Shown in pieces: positions 52,973 through 64,000 of a stretch of DNA of 64,000 bases. This DNA is from Micromonospora sp. CCTCC AA 2012012 (GTDB taxonomy: Bacteria; Actinomycetota; Actinomycetes; Mycobacteriales; Micromonosporaceae). The notes under the pieces were generated by a model, which worked only from the letters and a program-made list of their open reading frames with translations, searched no databases and had not been told where the DNA came from. The position numbers and the translations under genes are program-made. The DNA is taken from assembly GCF_040499845.1 (NCBI RefSeq), contig NZ_CP159342.1, forward strand, positions 3,596,001 through 3,660,000, read 5' to 3'. How positions within the stretch are numbered: the stretch's first letter is position 1; each line of letters opens with the position of its first letter.

Positions 52973-54181
52973 ATGAGCGACTGGACTGCCTTCGGACGGG
53001 TGGACGCGGACGGCACCGTGTACGTCAAGACGGCCGAAGGCGAGCGAGTGGTCGGATCCTGGCAGGCGGGGGCCCCGGAAGAAGGACTGGCCCACTTCGC
53101 CCGCCGCTTCGCCGACCTGGTGACCGAGGTGGACCTGACCGAGGCCCGGCTCAACTCGGGCGCGGCGGACGCCGGGCACTCGCTGACCACGATCAAGCGG
53201 ATCCGCGCCTCGCTCCCCGAGGCGCACGTCGTCGGTGACATCGACGCGCTGGCCGCCCGGCTGGACAAGCTCACCGAGGTGGCCGAGGCCAAGGCCGGCG
53301 AGGCGAAGGCCGCCAAGGAGGCCGCCCGGGGCGAGGCGCTCGCGCGCAAGACCGCCCTGGTCGAGGAGGCCGAGAAGCTGGCCGCCGAGTCGACCGGCTG
53401 GAAGACCGCCGGGGACCGGCTCAAGGAGATCCTCGACGAGTGGAAGACCATCCGCGGCGTCGACAAGAAGACCGACGGTGAGCTGTGGAAGCGGTTCGCC
53501 GCCGCCCGTGACGGCTTCACCCGTCGGCGGGGCGCCCACTTCGCCTCCCTCGACCAGCAGCGCAAGCAGGCGCAGACGGTCAAGGAGGAGCTGGTCGCCG
53601 AGGCCGAGAAGCTGAAGGAGTCCACCGACTGGGCGGCCACCGCCAACCAGCTCAAGGACCTGATGGCCCAGTGGAAGGCCGCTCCGCGCGCCTCCAAGGA
53701 GGCCGAGCAGAAGCTCTGGGAACGGTTCCGCGCCGCGCAGGACGACTTCTTCACCCGGCGCAGCGAGGTCTTCTCCGCCCGCGACAACGAGCAGCGCGCC
53801 AACCTGGAGCGCAAGCAGGCCCTGCTGGCCGAGGCCGAGGCGCTCGACGTCGACGGCGACCCGAAGGGCGCGCAGGCGAAGCTGCGGGACATCCAGGCGC
53901 AGTGGCACGAGGCCGGCCGGGTGCCCCGCGAGGCCGCCGCCGGGCTGGAGCGCCGGCTGCGGGCCGTCGACGACAAGGTCCGCGAGGTCATGGACTCGGC
54001 GTGGCGGCGTACCACCAAGGAGGACAACCCGCTGCTCGCGCAGATGCGTACGCAGGTCGCCGAGGCCGAGGAGCGGCTGGCCCGCGCGCAGGCCGCCGGC
54101 GACGCCCGCCGGGTCAAGGAGGCCGAGCAGGCGCTCGCCTCCAAGCGCCAGTTCCTCCAGCTCGCCGAACAGGCCGGCTGA
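52973..54181 (+). CDS. DUF349 coiled-coil protein
   Basis: This 402-residue, highly charged, helical protein consists of DUF349 repeats of about 70 residues: TGWKTAGDRLKEILDEWKTI, TDWAATANQLKDLMAQWKAA and KGAQAKLRDIQAQWHEAGRV, each with a conserved Trp near the helix end, followed by ELWKRFAAARDGFTRRRG-type partners. The N-terminus has a small beta domain (WTAFGRVDADGTVYVKTAEG). Most of the chain should form coiled coil. Function unknown. ATG 52973 is preceded by GAGGATGG. A hairpin terminator follows. Confidence 0.92.
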   Translation: MSDWTAFGRVDADGTVYVKTAEGERVVGSWQAGAPEEGLAHFARRFADLVTEVDLTEARLNSGAADAGHSLTTIKRIRASLPEAHVVGDIDALAARLDKLTEVAEAKAGEAKAAKEAARGEALARKTALVEEAEKLAAESTGWKTAGDRLKEILDEWKTIRGVDKKTDGELWKRFAAARDGFTRRRGAHFASLDQQRKQAQTVKEELVAEAEKLKESTDWAATANQLKDLMAQWKAAPRASKEAEQKLWERFRAAQDDFFTRRSEVFSARDNEQRANLERKQALLAEAEALDVDGDPKGAQAKLRDIQAQWHEAGRVPREAAAGLERRLRAVDDKVREVMDSAWRRTTKEDNPLLAQMRTQVAEAEERLARAQAAGDARRVKEAEQALASKRQFLQLAEQAG

Positions 54182-54195
54182 CCCTGATCCACCCC

Positions 54196-54231
54196 GGGAG
54201 CCCCGGTCCCCCTCAGGGGACCGGGGCTCCC
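54196..54231 (+). terminator. hairpin terminator of the DUF349 gene
   Basis: GGGAGCCCCGGTCCCC and GGGGACCGGGGCTCCC form a 16-bp perfect stem with a short loop, starting 15 bp after the stop. No T-run. Confidence 0.75.
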
Positions 54232-54310
54232 ACCCGTCCACCCCACCCGTCCACCCCACCCGTCCACCCCACCCGTCCACCCCACCCGTCCACCCCACCC
54301 GTCCACCCCA
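54231..54310. repeat. tandem 13-bp repeat, six units
   Basis: The unit ACCCGTCCACCCC recurs with CGT at 54235, 54248, 54261, 54274, 54287 and 54300, exactly 13 bp apart, running directly out of the preceding terminator stem and decaying into an irregular C/A tract to about 54380. It is a short minisatellite likely to vary by slippage. Confidence 0.9.
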
Positions 54311-54386
54311 CCCCCACCCCACCCCGCACCGCCCCGCGCCCGTCGCCCTCCCCCACCCCGCGCCGCCCCACCCCACCGCGCCGCTA

Positions 54387-54438
54387 ATTCACGGAAAGAG
54401 TGGCAATCCAGCGTCGGATGACCACTCTTTCCGTGAAT
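54387..54438. repeat. intergenic inverted repeat, family D
   Basis: ATTCACGGAAAGAGTGG (54387-54403) and CCACTCTTTCCGTGAAT (54422-54438) are perfect 17-bp complements around an 18-base loop. It is AT-richer than its surroundings. No second copy occurs in this window. Confidence 0.85.
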
Positions 54439-54550
54439 CAGTGCGAACCGGGAGGCGGGGAAGCGGGGGCGGGAGGTGGCGGGGAGGCGGGTGGGCGGGG
54501 GTGGGGAAGTGCGGGTTCTGGGGGTGTGTTGACGTGCGGGGGTGGGCTGA

Positions 54551-56419
<1,869 letters not shown>

Positions 56420-56421
56420 GC

Positions 56422-56463
56422 ACGACGACGGCCGGGGCCCTCACGGGTCCCGGCCGTCGTCGT
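56422..56463. terminator. bidirectional hairpin after the cellulase gene
   Basis: ACGACGACGGCCGGG (56422-56436) pairs perfectly with CCCGGCCGTCGTCGT (56449-56463) around a 12-base loop, between convergent stops at 56419 and 56469. Confidence 0.8.
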
Positions 56464-56468
56464 AGCGG

Positions 56469-57968
56469 TCAGTGCGCGGCGCAGCCGGTGGTCGGCGCGG
56501 GGACCGCGGCGGGCGCGCCGATCGTCGGCAACCCCAGCAACACCCCGGGGGTACGCGGGGAGCGTCCCGCCTCGGCCGCGTCGCCGGCCCGGGTCCGCCG
56601 GTGCGACAGCGGCTCGCCGTCGGCGTTGAGGTGGTGCGGGGCGGCGTAGGTCGCGACGGTGTGCACGATGTCGCCGGGCCGGATCGCCCCCGCCAGGGAA
56701 CCCGCGTCGAAGTGGACCAGGCGGCCGTCGCGGGCCCGGCCGGACATCCGTCCGGTGCGCTCGTCCTTGCGTCCCTCGCCGACGGCGACCAGCACCTCGA
56801 CGGTCTGCCCCACCAGCTTCCTGTTCTCCGCCCAGGTGATCTCCTCGACGCAGGCGATCAGCCGCTCGTAGCGTTCCTGCACGACCTGCTTGGGCAGCTG
56901 GCCGTCCATGGTGGCGGCCGGGGTGCCGGGGCGCTTGGAGTACTGGAAGGTGAACGCCGACGAGAACCGCGCTTCGCGGACCACGTCGAGGGTCCGCTGG
57001 AAGTCGGCCTCGGTCTCGCCGGGGAAGCCGACGATGATGTCGGTGGTGATCGCCGCGTCGGGCATCGCCGCCCGTACCTTCTCGATGATCCCCAGGTACT
57101 TCTCCGACCGGTACGACCGGCGCATCGCCTTGAGCACGTCGTCGGAGCCGGACTGCAACGGCATGTGCAGCGAGTGGCAGACGTTCGGCGTCTCGGCCAT
57201 CGCGGCGATCACGTCGTCGGTGAAGTCCTTCGGGTGCGGGCTGGTGAACCGGACCCGCTCCAGCCCGTCGACGTCGCCGCAGGCGCGCAGCAGCTTGCCG
57301 AAGGCGTACCGGTCGCCGAACTCGACGCCGTAGGAGTTGACGTTCTGCCCGAGCAGGGTCACCTCCAGCACGCCCTCGTCGACCAGGGCACGCACCTCGG
57401 AGAGGACGTCGCCGGGGCGGCGGTCCTTCTCCTTGCCGCGCAGCGAGGGCACGATGCAGAACGTGCAGGTGTTGTTGCAGCCGACGGAGATCGACACCCA
57501 GCCGGCGTAGGTGGACTCGCGCCGGGTGGGCAGCGTCGAGGGGAAGACGTCGAGGGATTCGAGGATCTCCACCTCGGCCGCGGTGTTGTGCCGGGCCCGT
57601 TCCAGCAGCACCGGCAGCGAGCCGATGTTGTGGGTGCCGAAGACGACGTCCACCCAGGGGGCCTTGCGGACGATGTCGCCGCGGTCCTTCTGGGCCAGGC
57701 AGCCGCCGACCGCGATCTGCATCCCGGGGTGCTTGTCCTTGACGGGACGCAGGTGACCCAGGTTGCCGTAGAGCCGGTTGTCGGCGTTCTCCCGGACGGC
57801 GCAGGTGTTGAACACCACCACGTCGGGGTTGTCGTCGACCTCGGCGGCGCGCACGTAACCGGCCTGTTCGAGCAGGCCGGAGATGCGCTCGGAGTCGTGC
57901 ACATTCATCTGGCAGCCGTACGTGCGCACCTGGTAGGTGCGCGGGCTGCCCGCGGCTGCGGTAGTCAT
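56469..57968 (-). CDS. miaB: tRNA-2-methylthio-N6-dimethylallyladenosine synthase
   Basis: This 499-residue radical-SAM methylthiotransferase adds a methylthio group to i6A37 of tRNA. The N-terminal UPF0004 domain has the three cluster cysteines ([44 protein letters not shown]). The radical-SAM motif is [24 protein letters not shown] domain ([19 protein letters not shown]) follows. About 50 extra residues at the C-terminus are Pro/Ala/Arg-rich and not part of the family. ATG 57968 gives the normal start. It supplies the step after MiaA. Confidence 0.96.
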   Translation of the reverse strand: MTTAAAGSPRTYQVRTYGCQMNVHDSERISGLLEQAGYVRAAEVDDNPDVVVFNTCAVRENADNRLYGNLGHLRPVKDKHPGMQIAVGGCLAQKDRGDIVRKAPWVDVVFGTHNIGSLPVLLERARHNTAAEVEILESLDVFPSTLPTRRESTYAGWVSISVGCNNTCTFCIVPSLRGKEKDRRPGDVLSEVRALVDEGVLEVTLLGQNVNSYGVEFGDRYAFGKLLRACGDVDGLERVRFTSPHPKDFTDDVIAAMAETPNVCHSLHMPLQSGSDDVLKAMRRSYRSEKYLGIIEKVRAAMPDAAITTDIIVGFPGETEADFQRTLDVVREARFSSAFTFQYSKRPGTPAATMDGQLPKQVVQERYERLIACVEEITWAENRKLVGQTVEVLVAVGEGRKDERTGRMSGRARDGRLVHFDAGSLAGAIRPGDIVHTVATYAAPHHLNADGEPLSHRRTRAGDAAEAGRSPRTPGVLLGLPTIGAPAAVPAPTTGCAAH

Positions 57969-58082
57969 GACGTGCACAGCGTATCCGGGCCGGGCCGGTC
58001 GGACCGCACGAGGATGAGCGGGCCGACCCGGCCGCGCGGGCGGCGGACGGGCCGGCCGCACGGCGGGTCGGTCGGGGGTCGG

Positions 58083-58562
58083 TCAGGCCGCGGCGAGCGC
58101 GGGCCGGACCGAGTCGGGGGCCCACCGCGAACGGTGGCACTGCGACCAGCCCCGGCAGCCCGGCTGGGCCACGCTGCACAGCCGCTGCCCGGTCAGCACC
58201 TCGCCGTCGTCGGTCTCGGTGACGTCGAAGTGCACCGGACGGATCGTGCCGTCCGGGGCGACCAGCAGGTGCCGGCCGGCGTCGAGGGTGTCGTCGCGCA
58301 TCAGGCAGTTGCGGTCCAGCAGTCGGGCCAGCGCCGCGATGCTCGGCAGTTCGGGCAGCCGCTCGGGCACCCCGTAGCAGTCGACCACCGTGCCGAACTC
58401 GCCCGGCGTCTCCCACACGTCGCAGATCACCGCGTACGTGGGCAGCCGCGCCGGGTCCGCGACGGCGAGGGGCATCACCACCCGGCCGAGCGCCTCGGCC
58501 AGCGCGGGGTACACCTCCACCGGTGCCGCCCCGTCGATTCTCCAGTTCCACAGCTCGGTCAT
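58083..58562 (-). CDS. conserved hypothetical protein
   Basis: I do not recognise a family. The protein of 159 residues starts MTELWNWRIDGAAPVEVYPA and has a mixed alpha/beta pattern with VICDVWETPGEFGTVVDCYG and ARLLDRNCLMRDDTLDAGRH. Cysteines and His cluster near the end (LCSVAQPGCRGWSQCHRSRW), which could bind metal. ATG 58562 has GAGGAGG upstream. It is 114 bp from miaB on the same strand and 203 bp from selD; a single transcript with miaB is possible. Confidence 0.75.
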   Translation of the reverse strand: MTELWNWRIDGAAPVEVYPALAEALGRVVMPLAVADPARLPTYAVICDVWETPGEFGTVVDCYGVPERLPELPSIAALARLLDRNCLMRDDTLDAGRHLLVAPDGTIRPVHFDVTETDDGEVLTGQRLCSVAQPGCRGWSQCHRSRWAPDSVRPALAAA

Positions 58563-58765
58563 GCCGCCTCCTCGCTGTGCTCGTCCCACCGGCCTCCGGA
58601 TCGGGCCTTACTCACGATGGTGGGGGGCATATGACCGCAGCCGGGGGCAAGTTACCGGTCTGTGACCATTCCGGGCAAAATTTCCCTGAGCGCCGTTGCT
58701 CCGAGTAGCGGGAAGATGACAGTTTATCGGGTATGGTGCCCGATCCGGGGCACGGATCGCGGGCG

Positions 58766-59755
<990 letters not shown>

Positions 59756-59954
59756 CCCCTCATGATCTGCGCCGGACGTGCTCATTGCCACTCGGGCGAC
59801 CGGTACGCGGACGGAAATCGGACTCCCCAGGCTGATCGTCCCCGGTGTTACCTCACCGTGACCGTCTCAGTTGCGTTCGGCCACGTGGCCCCGCCTACAG
59901 TTGCCGGACCGGGGGTCGACCGACCCCGGCATACCCGGGACGACGACAGGGACG

Positions 59955-60710
59955 GTGGACGACGTGGCGACCGGCGAACCGCTGATCGTGCTGGACGGGG
60001 TCAACAAGTGGTTCGGCCCGCTGCACGTGCTGGACGACGTGTCGCTCTCCGTGGGTCGGGGTGAGGTCGTCGTCGTCATCGGCCCCTCGGGCTCCGGCAA
60101 GTCGACGCTCTGCCGGACGATCAACCGGCTGGAGCCGATCAACTCCGGCACCATCACCTTCGACGGGCAGCCGCTGCCCGCGGAGGGCAAGGGGCTGGCC
60201 CGGCTGCGCAGCGAGGTCGGCATGGTCTTCCAGTCGTTCAACCTCTTCGCGCACAAGACCATCCTCGAGAACGTCACCCTCGGCCCGGTGAAGGTCCGCA
60301 AGGAGAAGCCGGCCGTCGCCCGCGAGCGCGGCCTGGCCCTGCTGGACCGGGTCGGCATCGCCAACCAGGCCGACAAGTACCCGGCCCAGCTCTCCGGCGG
60401 CCAGCAGCAGCGGGCGGCGATCGCCCGCGCGCTGGCCATGCAGCCCAAGGCGATGCTCTTCGACGAGCCGACCAGCGCGCTGGACCCGGAGATGGTCGGT
60501 GAGGTGCTGGACGTGATGACGTCGCTGGCCGGCGAGGGCATGACCATGGTCGTGGTCACCCACGAGATGGGCTTCGCCCGGCACGCCGCCAACCGGGTCA
60601 TCTTCATGGCCGACGGGCAGCTCGTCGAGGACGCGCCGCCGACCGAGTTCTTCGCCAACCCGCGCAGCGAGCGGGCCCGCGACTTCCTCTCCAAGATCCT
60701 CACGCACTAG
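59955..60710 (+). CDS. gluA: glutamate/amino acid ABC transporter ATP-binding protein
   Basis: This 251-residue ATPase drives import of glutamate or a similar polar amino acid. The Walker [22 protein letters not shown]-loop [18 protein letters not shown], signature [17 protein letters not shown], Walker [16 protein letters not shown] and switch His [10 protein letters not shown] are all intact. The PAAT-family layout and the following binding protein and two permeases fix the assignment. The start is either GTG 59955 or GTG 59964; both have G-rich leaders. Confidence 0.94.
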   Translation: MDDVATGEPLIVLDGVNKWFGPLHVLDDVSLSVGRGEVVVVIGPSGSGKSTLCRTINRLEPINSGTITFDGQPLPAEGKGLARLRSEVGMVFQSFNLFAHKTILENVTLGPVKVRKEKPAVARERGLALLDRVGIANQADKYPAQLSGGQQQRAAIARALAMQPKAMLFDEPTSALDPEMVGEVLDVMTSLAGEGMTMVVVTHEMGFARHAANRVIFMADGQLVEDAPPTEFFANPRSERARDFLSKILTH

Positions 60711-60768
60711 GCGTCCGTACGTGGCGCCCGCCGTCGTCCGGCGGGCTCCGTCGAAGAAGGAGATCAGT

Positions 60769-61644
60769 ATGCGTATGAAGCGTGTAGCGGCGCTCGCCGC
60801 GGCCGCCACCCTGGCGCTCGGCATGGCCGCGTGTGGCGGCGACTCCGACGAGGGCACCGGCGCGGGGAGCAAGTCCTTCGCCGCCGGCAGCACCATGGAG
60901 AAGCTCAACAAGGCGCAGAAGATCAAGGTCGGCACCAAGTTCGACCAGCCGGGCTTCGGCCAGAAGGGCCTGTCGGGCAAGCCGGAGGGCTTCGACGTCG
61001 AGATCGCGAAGATCATCGTCAAGGAACTCGGCATCCCCGAGGACAAGATCGAGTTCGTCGAGACGCCGTCCAAGGTCCGTGAGGACAAGATCGTCGACGG
61101 CAGCGTCGACCTGGTCGCCGCGACCTACACGATCAACGACAAGCGCAAGGAGCGGATCGCCTTCGCGGGCCCGTACTACGAGGCCGGCCAGAACATCCTG
61201 GTGAAGAAGGACGACACCACCATCACCGGCCCGGACTCCTTCAAGGACGGCGCCAAGAAGGTCTGCTCGGTCACCGGCTCCACCCCGGCCGAGACGATCA
61301 AGAAGTACGTCAAGGACGTCGCCACCCAGCTGGTGCTCTTCGACACCTACGACAAGTGCCGCGACGCCCTCAAGAGCGGCCAGGTCGACGCCGTCACCAC
61401 GGACAACGTGATCCTGCTCGGCTACATCGCCAAGGACGAGTCGTCCTTCAAGCTGGCCGGCGACAACTTCACCAAGGAGCCGTACGGCATCGGGGTGAAG
61501 AAGGAGGACACCGCCTTCCGCAACTTCATCAACGACACGCTCGAGAAGGCGATGACCGACGGTCGCTGGAAGAAGGCCTGGGACGACACCGCCGGCAAGT
61601 TCGGCGCGGAGCTGGGCAACGCCCCGACCATCAACCGCTACTGA
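60769..61644 (+). CDS. gluB: glutamate-binding lipoprotein of ABC transporter
   Basis: This 291-residue extracytoplasmic lipoprotein captures the amino acid. The signal peptide MRMKRVAALAAAATLALGMA ends in the lipobox GMAAC, with the Cys as lipid anchor. The SBP_bac_3 domain follows: KIKVGTKFDQPGFGQKG, FDVEIAKIIVKELGI, DLVAATYTINDKRKERI (ligand Arg region) and VDAVTTDNVILLGYIA. AAGGAG lies 7 bases before ATG 60769. Ligand specificity for glutamate is inferred from family and operon. Confidence 0.94.
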   Translation: MRMKRVAALAAAATLALGMAACGGDSDEGTGAGSKSFAAGSTMEKLNKAQKIKVGTKFDQPGFGQKGLSGKPEGFDVEIAKIIVKELGIPEDKIEFVETPSKVREDKIVDGSVDLVAATYTINDKRKERIAFAGPYYEAGQNILVKKDDTTITGPDSFKDGAKKVCSVTGSTPAETIKKYVKDVATQLVLFDTYDKCRDALKSGQVDAVTTDNVILLGYIAKDESSFKLAGDNFTKEPYGIGVKKEDTAFRNFINDTLEKAMTDGRWKKAWDDTAGKFGAELGNAPTINRY

Positions 61645-61685
61645 GCTGATCCTTCGATCTGGAGGGTGGGGAGGAATACCGGCCC

Positions 61686-62393
61686 GTGAACGTGCTCATC
61701 GACAAGTTCGACGTCTTTGCGGGTGGTTTCTGGCTCACCCTCCAGATCTGCGTACTCGCCGCGATCGGCGCCCTGGTCCTGGGCGCCGTCGTGGCGGTGC
61801 TCCGCATCTCGCCGGTGCCGCCGCTGCGCGCCCTCGGCACCGGCTATGTGAACGTCTTCCGGAACATGCCGCTGACCGTGGTGATGTTCTTCGCCGCCTT
61901 CGGCCTGCCGGCGCTCGGCTCCAACGCCGACTTCCTCCGGATTCCCGGCATCGACTCGCTGTTCCGGCGGCTCGGCACCGACCTGCCGTACTTCCGCTTC
62001 GCGCTGATCGCGCTGGTGCTCTACACCGCCGCGTTCGTCTGCGAGGCGCTGCGCTCCGGGGTCAACGCGGTGCCGCCCGGCCAGGCGGAGGCGGCCCGTT
62101 CGCTCGGCCTGACCTTCGGCCAGAACCTGCGCCACGTGGTCCTGCCGCAGTCCTGGAAGGCCTCGATCGTGCCGCTCGGCTCGGTCATCATCGCGATGAT
62201 CAAGAATTCCGCGCTGATCGGCTTCTTCGGGGTGGTCGGTGACCTCTCCCAGACCGCCGACCAGCTCACCTCCGCCGAGGGCTACGCCTTCATCCCGGTC
62301 GCCATCGGCATCTCCATCGGCTACCTGATCATGACGGTGCCGCTGGGCGCCCTGCTCGACCGGATCGAGAAGCGACAGGCGGTGGCCCGATGA
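61686..62393 (+). CDS. gluC: glutamate ABC transporter permease
   Basis: This 235-residue inner membrane permease of the HisMQ type has about five helices, first GFWLTLQICVLAAIGALVLG. The conserved EAA-type loop EALRSGVNAVPPGQAEAARS-LGLT contacts the ATPase. The long periplasmic part after NVFRNMPLTVVMFFAAFGLP suits the family. GTG 61686 is 41 bp after gluB, with GGAGGGTGGGGAGG upstream. Its stop overlaps gluD (ATGA). Confidence 0.93.
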   Translation: MNVLIDKFDVFAGGFWLTLQICVLAAIGALVLGAVVAVLRISPVPPLRALGTGYVNVFRNMPLTVVMFFAAFGLPALGSNADFLRIPGIDSLFRRLGTDLPYFRFALIALVLYTAAFVCEALRSGVNAVPPGQAEAARSLGLTFGQNLRHVVLPQSWKASIVPLGSVIIAMIKNSALIGFFGVVGDLSQTADQLTSAEGYAFIPVAIGISIGYLIMTVPLGALLDRIEKRQAVAR

Positions 62394-63361
62394 GTCAGCA
62401 GACCAGCGTCCTCTACGACGTCCCCGGCCCCCGCCAGCGCCGGATCACCCTGATCAGCAGCATCGTCGCCACGGTGGTGGTGCTGATCGGCGCGTACTTC
62501 CTGGTCTATCGGCCGCTGGCCGACAAGGGCCAGTTCTCCATGCAGCTGTGGGGGCCGCTGGTCGACCCCTCCAACGAGAACTTCAGCCAGGTCTGGGATC
62601 GGATCGGCACCGGCTTCAAGAACACGCTGATCGCGGCGGCGCTGGCCATCCTCGCCTCGCTGCTGGTCGGCACCGCGCTCGCCGTGCTGCGCATCCAGCT
62701 CAAGAGCCTCACCCGGCGGCGCTTCACCGGGCTGGCCACGCCGGTGGCGTACCTGCTGCGCGGGCTGAGCTGGCTGCTCTCGGCGGTCACCCGGGCCTGC
62801 GTCGAGGTGTTCCGCGGCCTGCCGGTGGTCATCACCATCTTCTTCGTCGCCCGGGGCTTCCCCGAGTTCGGCATCTCGATGGACACGCTCTGGTACCTGG
62901 TCATCGGCCTGACCGTCTACAACTCGGTGGTCATCGCGGAGATCCTCCGCTCCGGCATGGAAGGACTCCCCGGCGGGCAGGCCGAGGCCGCCGCCGCGAT
63001 CGGGCTCTCCCCGCTCCAGACCACCCGCATGATCCTGCTGCCGCAGTCCTTCCGGATCATGCTGCCGGCGCTGATCAGCCAGCTGGTCGTGGTGCTCAAG
63101 GACACCTCGCTGGGCTTCATCATCAGCTACGAGGAGACGCTCAACATCGGCAAGCAGATCATCGGCGTGCTGGGCAACCCGATCCAGGTCTACGTGGTGA
63201 TCGCGGTGCTCTTCATCCTGGTGAACTACTCGCTGTCGAAGCTGGCCCAGTACCTCCAGCGCCGACTCTCCCGCGGTCGCAGGAGCGCCGGGACCCCGGC
63301 GGCGGTCGCGCCGCCCGCCGCGCTCATGTCCCAGTCGGAGAGCAACGGCGTGACCCCCTGA
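62390..63361 (+). CDS. gluD: glutamate ABC transporter permease
   Basis: This 323-residue second permease subunit has a cytosolic leader and a first helix (LISSIVATVVVLIGAYFLVY) not found in GluC, then the MetI-like core (RIGTGFKNTLIAAALAILAS, ACVEVFRGLPVVITIFFVAR) with the EAA loop EILRSGMEGLPGGQAEAAAA. It ends in a basic/Ala tail (SRGRRSAGTPAAVAPPA). It overlaps gluC by four bases and probably forms a heterodimer with it. A 16-bp hairpin follows. Confidence 0.93.
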   Translation: MSQQTSVLYDVPGPRQRRITLISSIVATVVVLIGAYFLVYRPLADKGQFSMQLWGPLVDPSNENFSQVWDRIGTGFKNTLIAAALAILASLLVGTALAVLRIQLKSLTRRRFTGLATPVAYLLRGLSWLLSAVTRACVEVFRGLPVVITIFFVARGFPEFGISMDTLWYLVIGLTVYNSVVIAEILRSGMEGLPGGQAEAAAAIGLSPLQTTRMILLPQSFRIMLPALISQLVVVLKDTSLGFIISYEETLNIGKQIIGVLGNPIQVYVVIAVLFILVNYSLSKLAQYLQRRLSRGRRSAGTPAAVAPPAALMSQSESNGVTP

Positions 63362-63384
63362 TCCCGCCGCTGCCGACAACGCGT

Positions 63385-63420
63385 CGAAGGGCCGGCCCGG
63401 AACACCGGGCCGGCCCTTCG
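63385..63420. terminator. bidirectional hairpin between gluD and rny
   Basis: CGAAGGGCCGGCCCGG (63385-63400) pairs perfectly with CCGGGCCGGCCCTTCG (63405-63420) around AACA, between convergent stops at 63361 and 63431. Confidence 0.85.
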
Positions 63421-63430
63421 CGTACGTGCG

Positions 63431-64000
63431 TCAGCGGGCGATCTCGGTGACCCTCGACTCGCGGACCACGGTGACCCGGATCTGACCCGGATAGGTCAGC
63501 TCCTCCTCGATCTGCTTGGCCACGTCCCGGGCGAGGACCGCCGCGCCGATGTCGTCCACGTCGTCCGGCTTGACCATCACCCGGATCTCCCGGCCCGCCT
63601 GCATCGCGAAGACCTTCTCCACGCCGAGCTTGCCGGCGGCGATCTCCTCGATCCGCTCCAGCCGCTTCACGTACGCCTCGAGGCTCTCCCGCCGCGCCCC
63701 CGGCCGCCCGCCCGAACAGGCGTCGGACGCCTGGGTGAGGACCGCCTCGACGGTCTGCGGCGGCACCTCGTTGTGGTGCGCCTCGATGGCGTGGACGACG
63801 TCCTCGCTCTCGCCGTACTTGCGGGCCAGGTCGGCGCCGATGATCGCGTGGCTCCCCTCCACCTCGTGGGTGAGCGCCTTGCCGATGTCGTGCAGGAACG
63901 CGCACCGCTTGATCGTCGCCACGTCCAGCCGCAGCTCGGCGGCCATCGTGCCGGCGATGTGCGCGGTCTCCACCAGGTGCTTGAGCACGTTCTGCCCGTA
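63431..64000 (-). CDS. rny: ribonuclease Y, C-terminal part (cut by window edge)
   Basis: The last 189 residues of an HD-domain endoribonuclease that starts mRNA decay are visible. HDIGKA ([20 protein letters not shown]) holds the metal-binding His-Asp, and [20 protein letters not shown] and [20 protein letters not shown] are typical. The end [23 protein letters not shown] closes the family normally. The N-terminal membrane helix, coiled coil and KH domain would be past 64000. The location downstream of recA-recX is common in actinobacteria. Confidence 0.94.
   Translation of the reverse strand, partial: YGQNVLKHLVETAHIAGTMAAELRLDVATIKRCAFLHDIGKALTHEVEGSHAIIGADLARKYGESEDVVHAIEAHHNEVPPQTVEAVLTQASDACSGGRPGARRESLEAYVKRLERIEEIAAGKLGVEKVFAMQAGREIRVMVKPDDVDDIGAAVLARDVAKQIEEELTYPGQIRVTVVRESRVTEIAR

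Noticed and set aside
54231..54310. Possible CRISPR array
   Set aside because: Repeats are 13 bp and contiguous without spacers; no cas genes nearby.
58563..58765. tRNA-Sec gene near selD
   Set aside because: No cloverleaf or long acceptor/variable arm pattern could be drawn from this 203-bp stretch.

Overview
This is a high-GC chromosomal window from an actinomycete, most likely Micromonosporaceae (Micromonospora-like). The evidence is the codon use, frequent GTG starts, the actinobacterial DUF families and the gene order. From about 1.4 to 63 kb the order closely parallels, as far as I recall it, the Mycobacterium tuberculosis segment from the TrmA-like methyltransferase and APC permease, through ceoB/ceoC, dut, cei, suhB, sigA, sigB, ideR, nrdR, lexA, hflX, dapF and miaA, to miaB. 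Lineage-specific genes are interleaved. I see no rRNA, tRNA, prophage, insertion sequence or CRISPR array. The right edge cuts rny.

Layout. 0-6.2 kb: anmK, an RNA methyltransferase translationally coupled to an APC permease, and two divergent TrkA-type K+ subunits. 6.2-12.5 kb: DUF3159/OB-fold pair, DUF3710-dut pair, DUF3093, DUF4193, a Cei-like envelope protein and an inositol-phosphatase. 12.8-25.4 kb: sigA, a DUF7455 protein, an SF2 helicase, a TRIC-family protein, DUF3039, psuG-psuK, a damaged VOC gene beside an MmyB-type regulator, a BrnT/BrnA-like module, LtrA, a HhH-GPD protein and a secreted subtilase. 25.5-38.8 kb: a methyltransferase-dtd pair, Spo0M, sigB, an acetyltransferase (Pat-like) paired with an AcuC deacetylase, a sulfurtransferase, IdeR, asparaginase and small genes. 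38.9-48.6 kb: nrdR-nrdJ divergent from lexA, a membrane protein, hflX and malic enzyme. 48.7-64 kb: hydrolase/TetR pair, a dioxygenase-like gene with miaA and dapF, DUF349, a secreted GH5 cellulase, miaB, selD, the gluABCD glutamate importer and partial rny.

The regulatory layer is rich. There are two GAAC-N4-GTTC LexA operators before lexA, a pair of NrdR-like boxes 32 bp apart before nrdR, a 26-bp perfect palindrome between the hydrolase and its TetR, and tandem 11-bp operator-like repeats before the BrnT-like gene. At least four unrelated families of intergenic long-stem inverted repeats occur; one family sits three times between convergent gene ends. The most interesting sequence signals are these repeat families, a 204-bp near-identity block shared by sigA and sigB that suggests gene conversion, a 13-codon mini-ORF echoing the start of dtd, and a VOC gene that has lost its 5' third.
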